NCBI GenBank assembly: GCA_014189435.1
Contig: CP050293.1
Span: forward strand, 4,221,001 to 4,285,000
Origin: Mesorhizobium loti
GTDB taxonomy: Bacteria > Pseudomonadota > Alphaproteobacteria > Rhizobiales > Rhizobiaceae
Length of the DNA stretch: 64,000 nt
Direction: 5' to 3'
Under the pieces are notes generated by a model. The model did no database searches. It was not told where the DNA came from and worked only from the letters and a program-made list of their open reading frames with translations. Numbering within the stretch: position 1 is the stretch's first letter; every line of letters begins with the position of its first letter. The position numbers were made by a program, and so were the translations under genes. Of the stretch, positions 61,242 to 64,000 are shown one piece after another.

Positions 61242-62492
61242 ATGATCACCCTCACCTATCGCATCGAAACGCCTGCAAGCATCGAAGCGCTGGCGGCCAA
61301 GATCGCCAGCGACCAGTCGACCGGCACCTTCGTCGCGTTGCCTGGCGAGACCGAGGAGTTGAAGGCCCGGGTGGCGGCGCGCGTGCTGGCGATCCGGCCC
61401 CTGCCCGACGCCGAGCGGCCGTCGCTTCCCGATGACGGCAAGGGGCCGTTCAAGCGCGCAGACGTCGACATCGCCTTTCCGTTCGATGCCATCGGCACCG
61501 ACCTTTCGGCGCTGATGACGATCGGCATCGGCGGCACCTATTCGATCAAGGGCCTCACCGGCATCCGCGTCGTCGACATGAAGCTGCCGGAGGATTTTCG
61601 CGGCGCGCATCCCGGCCCACAGTTCGGTGTCGCCGGCAGCCGGCGGCTGACCGGTGTGACGGACCGCCCGATCATCGGCACGATCGTCAAGCCGGCGCTG
61701 GGCTTGAGGCCACATGAGACGGCGGCAATGGTGGCGGAACTGATCGCCGCCGGCGTCGATTTCATCAAGGACGATGAAAAGCTGATGAGCCCGGCCTATT
61801 CGCCGCTGGCCGAGCGGGTGAAGGCGATCATGCCGCTCATCCTCGATCACGAGCAGAAGACCGGCAAGAAGGTCATGTATGCCTTCGGCGTCTCGCATGC
61901 CGATCCGGACGAGATGATGCGCAACCACGATCTGGTGGCGAAGGCCGGCGGCAATTGCGCTGTTATCAACATCAATTCGATCGGGCTCGGCGGCATGGCG
62001 TTCCTGAGAAAACGCTCCAGCCTGGTGCTGCACGCCCATCGCAACGGCTGGGACATCCTCACGCGCCACCCGGGCCTCGGCATGGACTTCAAGGTCTGGC
62101 AGCAGTTCTGGCGGCTGCTCGGCGTCGACCAGTTCCAGATCAACGGCATCGCCTCGAAATACTGGGAACCGGATGACTCATTCGTCGAATCCTTCAAAGC
62201 GGTGACGACACCAATCTTTTCGCCTGAGGACTGCGCCTTGCCGGTCGCCGGCTCCGGCCAGTGGGGCGGCCAGGCACCTGAGACATATGCGCGGACCGGA
62301 CGCACGGTCGATCTTCTCTATCTCTGCGGCGGCGGCATCGTCAGCCACCCGGACGGGCCGGGCGCCGGCGTGCGCGCCGTGCAGCAGGCGTGGCAAGCGG
62401 CGGTCGACGGCATTCCACTTGCCGACTTCGCCCTCAACCATCCCGAACTGGCGCGGTCGATCGAAAAATTCGGCGACGGCAAGGCAGCCTGA
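61242..62492 (+). CDS. oiaX: RuBisCO-like protein, probable 3-oxo-isoapionate-4-phosphate decarboxylase
   Basis: This 416-residue form IV RuBisCO large-subunit-like protein retains the carbamylated-lysine motif as FIKDDEKLMSPAYSPL (K, D and E all present). It also has HAHRNGWDILTRHPGLGMDFKVW and INGIASKYWEPD. RuBisCO-like proteins in D-apiose clusters act on 3-oxo-isoapionate 4-phosphate, either decarboxylating it (OiaX) or using a transcarboxylase/hydrolase reaction (OiaT). The two cannot be separated here by eye; OiaX is preferred because described rhizobial clusters use it. It is four bases upstream of the kinase gene. Confidence 0.72.
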   Translation: MITLTYRIETPASIEALAAKIASDQSTGTFVALPGETEELKARVAARVLAIRPLPDAERPSLPDDGKGPFKRADVDIAFPFDAIGTDLSALMTIGIGGTYSIKGLTGIRVVDMKLPEDFRGAHPGPQFGVAGSRRLTGVTDRPIIGTIVKPALGLRPHETAAMVAELIAAGVDFIKDDEKLMSPAYSPLAERVKAIMPLILDHEQKTGKKVMYAFGVSHADPDEMMRNHDLVAKAGGNCAVININSIGLGGMAFLRKRSSLVLHAHRNGWDILTRHPGLGMDFKVWQQFWRLLGVDQFQINGIASKYWEPDDSFVESFKAVTTPIFSPEDCALPVAGSGQWGGQAPETYARTGRTVDLLYLCGGGIVSHPDGPGAGVRAVQQAWQAAVDGIPLADFALNHPELARSIEKFGDGKAA

Positions 62493-62496
62493 AGCC

Positions 62497-63831
62497 ATGC
62501 AGGACCTGCTTCTCACCTATTATGGCGACGACCTGACCGGCTCGACCGATGTCATGGAGGCGCTCGAACTCGGCGGCGTGCCTACCGTGCTGTTCATGCG
62601 CCAGCCGGACGCGGCCTTGCTGTCGCGCTTCGCGCATTGCCAGGCGATCGGACTGGCCGGCACCAGCCGCAGCGAGACGCCGCAATGGATGGACACGCAT
62701 CTGCGCGATGCCTTCGCCTGGCTGAACACCCGGAAGGCCGCGATCTGCCATTACAAGGTCTGCTCGACCTTCGATTCCAGCCCGACGATCGGCAGCATCG
62801 GCCGGGCGATCGAAATCGGCCGCTCGGTGTTCGCACAAGACAGCGTGCCGCTGCTGGTCGGCGCGCCGCAGCTCAAGCGCTACACCGCCTTCGGCCATCT
62901 GTTCGCCGCCTATCGCGACCACTATTTTCGCATCGACCGCCACCCGGTGATGAGCCGCCACCCGACGACGCCGATGGATGAGTCCGATCTGCTGATCCAC
63001 CTGTCGCGGCAGACGGCGCTAAGCTCCGGACTGGTCGACCTTGCGACGCTGCAGTCCGCGTCCCGGCCAGCGGCGTTCGATCGCCTGATCGGAAACGGCA
63101 CCGCCATCGTGCTCATCGATGTCGACAATCTGGACACGCAGGCTCTGGCCGGCAAGGAGCTGTGGCGCGTCCGCAAGCCTGGCGGTTCCTTTGTCGTCGG
63201 CTCGTCCGGGGTCGAGTATGCGTTGCTGGCCGAATGGGCGTCGAATGGCATCGTCAGCGCCGGACCAGGCTTCACGCCGCCGGGGGCTGCCGAGCGGATA
63301 GCCGTCGTTTCGGGCAGTTGCTCGCCAACCACCGAACGACAGATCCGGCATGCCCTGACCGATGGTTTCGACGGCATCGAGGTCGATCCGGTCGAGCTGG
63401 TTTCGCAGGCCTCACAGCAAGCGATCGCGCGCGCAATGGCAAGCGGCCGCGCCAGTCTGCAAGCCGGGCGCAGCGTCATCCTCTACACCGCGCTTGGTCC
63501 CACTGCCGACAGGGGCGCCGAAATCGACCGGCAGGAAGGCGCGCGCCACAAGCTTGGCCGCGGCCTAGGAGAAATCCTTCGAGCGCTGACGATCGAACAG
63601 AGCCTGCGGCGCGTGGTCATTGCCGGCGGCGACACGTCGAGCCACGCACTCGGCGAGATGGGTGTCGATGCCCTGACAATTCGCATGCCGCTGCCCGCTT
63701 CGCCGGGCTCGCCGCTTTGCGTTGCCCATTCGCGCCTCAAGGCGATCGACGGGCTGGAGGTTGCGCTCAAGGGCGGCCAGGTCGGAACCGATCGCTATTT
63801 CTCAGCCATCCGCGATGGCCTCGGCGGTTGA
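62497..63831 (+). CDS. oiaK: Four-carbon acid sugar kinase family protein (DUF1537), probable 3-oxo-isoapionate kinase
   Basis: This 444-residue protein has the two-domain DUF1537 layout. The N-terminal substrate-binding domain has YYGDDLTGSTDVMEAL and KVCSTFDSSPTIGSIG. The C-terminal nucleotide-binding domain has VVSGSCSPTTERQI, and VVIAGGDTSSHALGEMGVDAL near the end. The family phosphorylates acid sugars with ATP. In the D-apiose route OiaK phosphorylates 3-oxo-isoapionate, the ApnO product, to provide the RuBisCO-like protein's substrate. Adjacency to that gene makes this the most likely role. Confidence 0.8.
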   Translation: MQDLLLTYYGDDLTGSTDVMEALELGGVPTVLFMRQPDAALLSRFAHCQAIGLAGTSRSETPQWMDTHLRDAFAWLNTRKAAICHYKVCSTFDSSPTIGSIGRAIEIGRSVFAQDSVPLLVGAPQLKRYTAFGHLFAAYRDHYFRIDRHPVMSRHPTTPMDESDLLIHLSRQTALSSGLVDLATLQSASRPAAFDRLIGNGTAIVLIDVDNLDTQALAGKELWRVRKPGGSFVVGSSGVEYALLAEWASNGIVSAGPGFTPPGAAERIAVVSGSCSPTTERQIRHALTDGFDGIEVDPVELVSQASQQAIARAMASGRASLQAGRSVILYTALGPTADRGAEIDRQEGARHKLGRGLGEILRALTIEQSLRRVVIAGGDTSSHALGEMGVDALTIRMPLPASPGSPLCVAHSRLKAIDGLEVALKGGQVGTDRYFSAIRDGLGG

Positions 63832-63920
63832 AACAGCCAGTGCCTGCGTCCGGGTGCTGGCCAGCGGGAACACCTCAACGCGCGAAATACGCCTTGCTGG
63901 GTGGAAATCCCGGTAACACC

Positions 63921-63943
63921 CGGTATTATCTGCGAAAATACCG
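63921..63943. promoter_or_regulatory. Inverted-repeat operator upstream of the DhaK-type gene
   Basis: CGGTATT and AATACCG form a perfect seven-base inverted repeat separated by nine bases, 18 bases before the GTG start at 63962. GGTATT/AATACC halves resemble the GGTATA-containing motif of the D-apiose regulon, so the same regulator may act here. The 63832-63920 part of the gap shows nothing else. Confidence 0.5.
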
Positions 63944-63961
63944 AAATCGGGAGGATGCCGG

Positions 63962-64000
63962 GTGCAGACCAAGAAGATCATCAACGACGGCAACCGCGCC
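63962..64000 (+). CDS. Start of a DhaK-type dihydroxyacetone/erythrulose kinase (partial)
   Basis: The last 39 bases open a frame with a GTG start, GGGAGG seven bases upstream, and the sequence VQTKKIINDGNRA. The N-terminus of DhaK-type kinases begins with a similar KKIIND motif, so this looks like the first gene of a dihydroxyacetone or erythrulose kinase. That would fit downstream handling of four-carbon ketose products of the D-apiose route. Only 13 codons are visible, so the call is provisional. An ATG at 63955 in another frame gives no familiar sequence. Confidence 0.5.
   Translation, partial: MQTKKIINDGNRA

Overview
This 64 kb stretch is high-GC, gene-dense alphaproteobacterial DNA. 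It is made almost entirely of catabolic operons, each with its own ABC importer and local regulator. The mix of uptake systems, a complete 2-aminoethylphosphonate operon, a D-apiose-type gene set and Rhizobiales-style intergenic palindromes points to a soil or plant-associated member of the Rhizobiales, most likely Mesorhizobium. That genus call is inference from gene content. No rRNA, tRNA, CRISPR array, transposase, phage gene or replication origin was seen.

Region 1 (1-13344): a truncated beta-propeller lactonase, a MaoC-like protein, a CaiB/BaiF CoA-transferase and a solute-binding-like protein without a signal peptide; then an amidohydrolase-type lactonase and an IclR regulator; then a MalEFGK-type importer followed by a mandelate-racemase-family dehydratase, an L-rhamnose-mutarotase-like protein, a Gfo/Idh/MocA oxidoreductase and a second MaoC protein. 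It looks like oxidative catabolism of a deoxy-sugar or sugar acid with unusual acyl-CoA steps.

Region 2 (13360-29437, mostly minus strand): 2-aminoethylphosphonate use. Starting at the LysR regulator the order is a Na/Pi transporter, PhnW, PhnA, PhnY, a PbfA-like class III PLP enzyme, a 2-hydroxyacid dehydrogenase and a PhnSTUV-like importer. Two genes here carry apparent single-base frameshifts: the importer ATPase and the hydroxyacid dehydrogenase. A dimethylglycine-dehydrogenase-like flavoprotein follows on the other side of the regulator.

Region 3 (29496-34456): DeoR and GntR regulators, a DHA2-type efflux pump, a small His/Gly-rich exported protein and a zinc alcohol dehydrogenase.

Region 4 (34453-41871): a minus-strand operon with a glucarate-dehydratase-like enolase, an RbsABC-type importer with two separate permeases and a cyclase-family hydrolase; a GntR regulator is divergent.

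Region 5 (42020-51531): a paralogous importer whose two permeases are fused into one 694-residue protein, followed by an SDR, a 3-hydroxyacyl-CoA-dehydrogenase-type enzyme, a beta-keto acid cleavage enzyme (BKACE/DUF849) and an SMP-30 lactonase; a GntR regulator is divergent. This is the best candidate for an undescribed pathway.

Region 6 (51771-64000): a gene set matching the described D-apiose/D-apionate pathway (ApnO, importer, DUF2291 lipoprotein, ApsD-like, ApnL-like, NanR-like GntR, RuBisCO-like protein, DUF1537 kinase) and the start of a DhaK-type kinase. It is tied together by a repeated ATYATACCAG motif.
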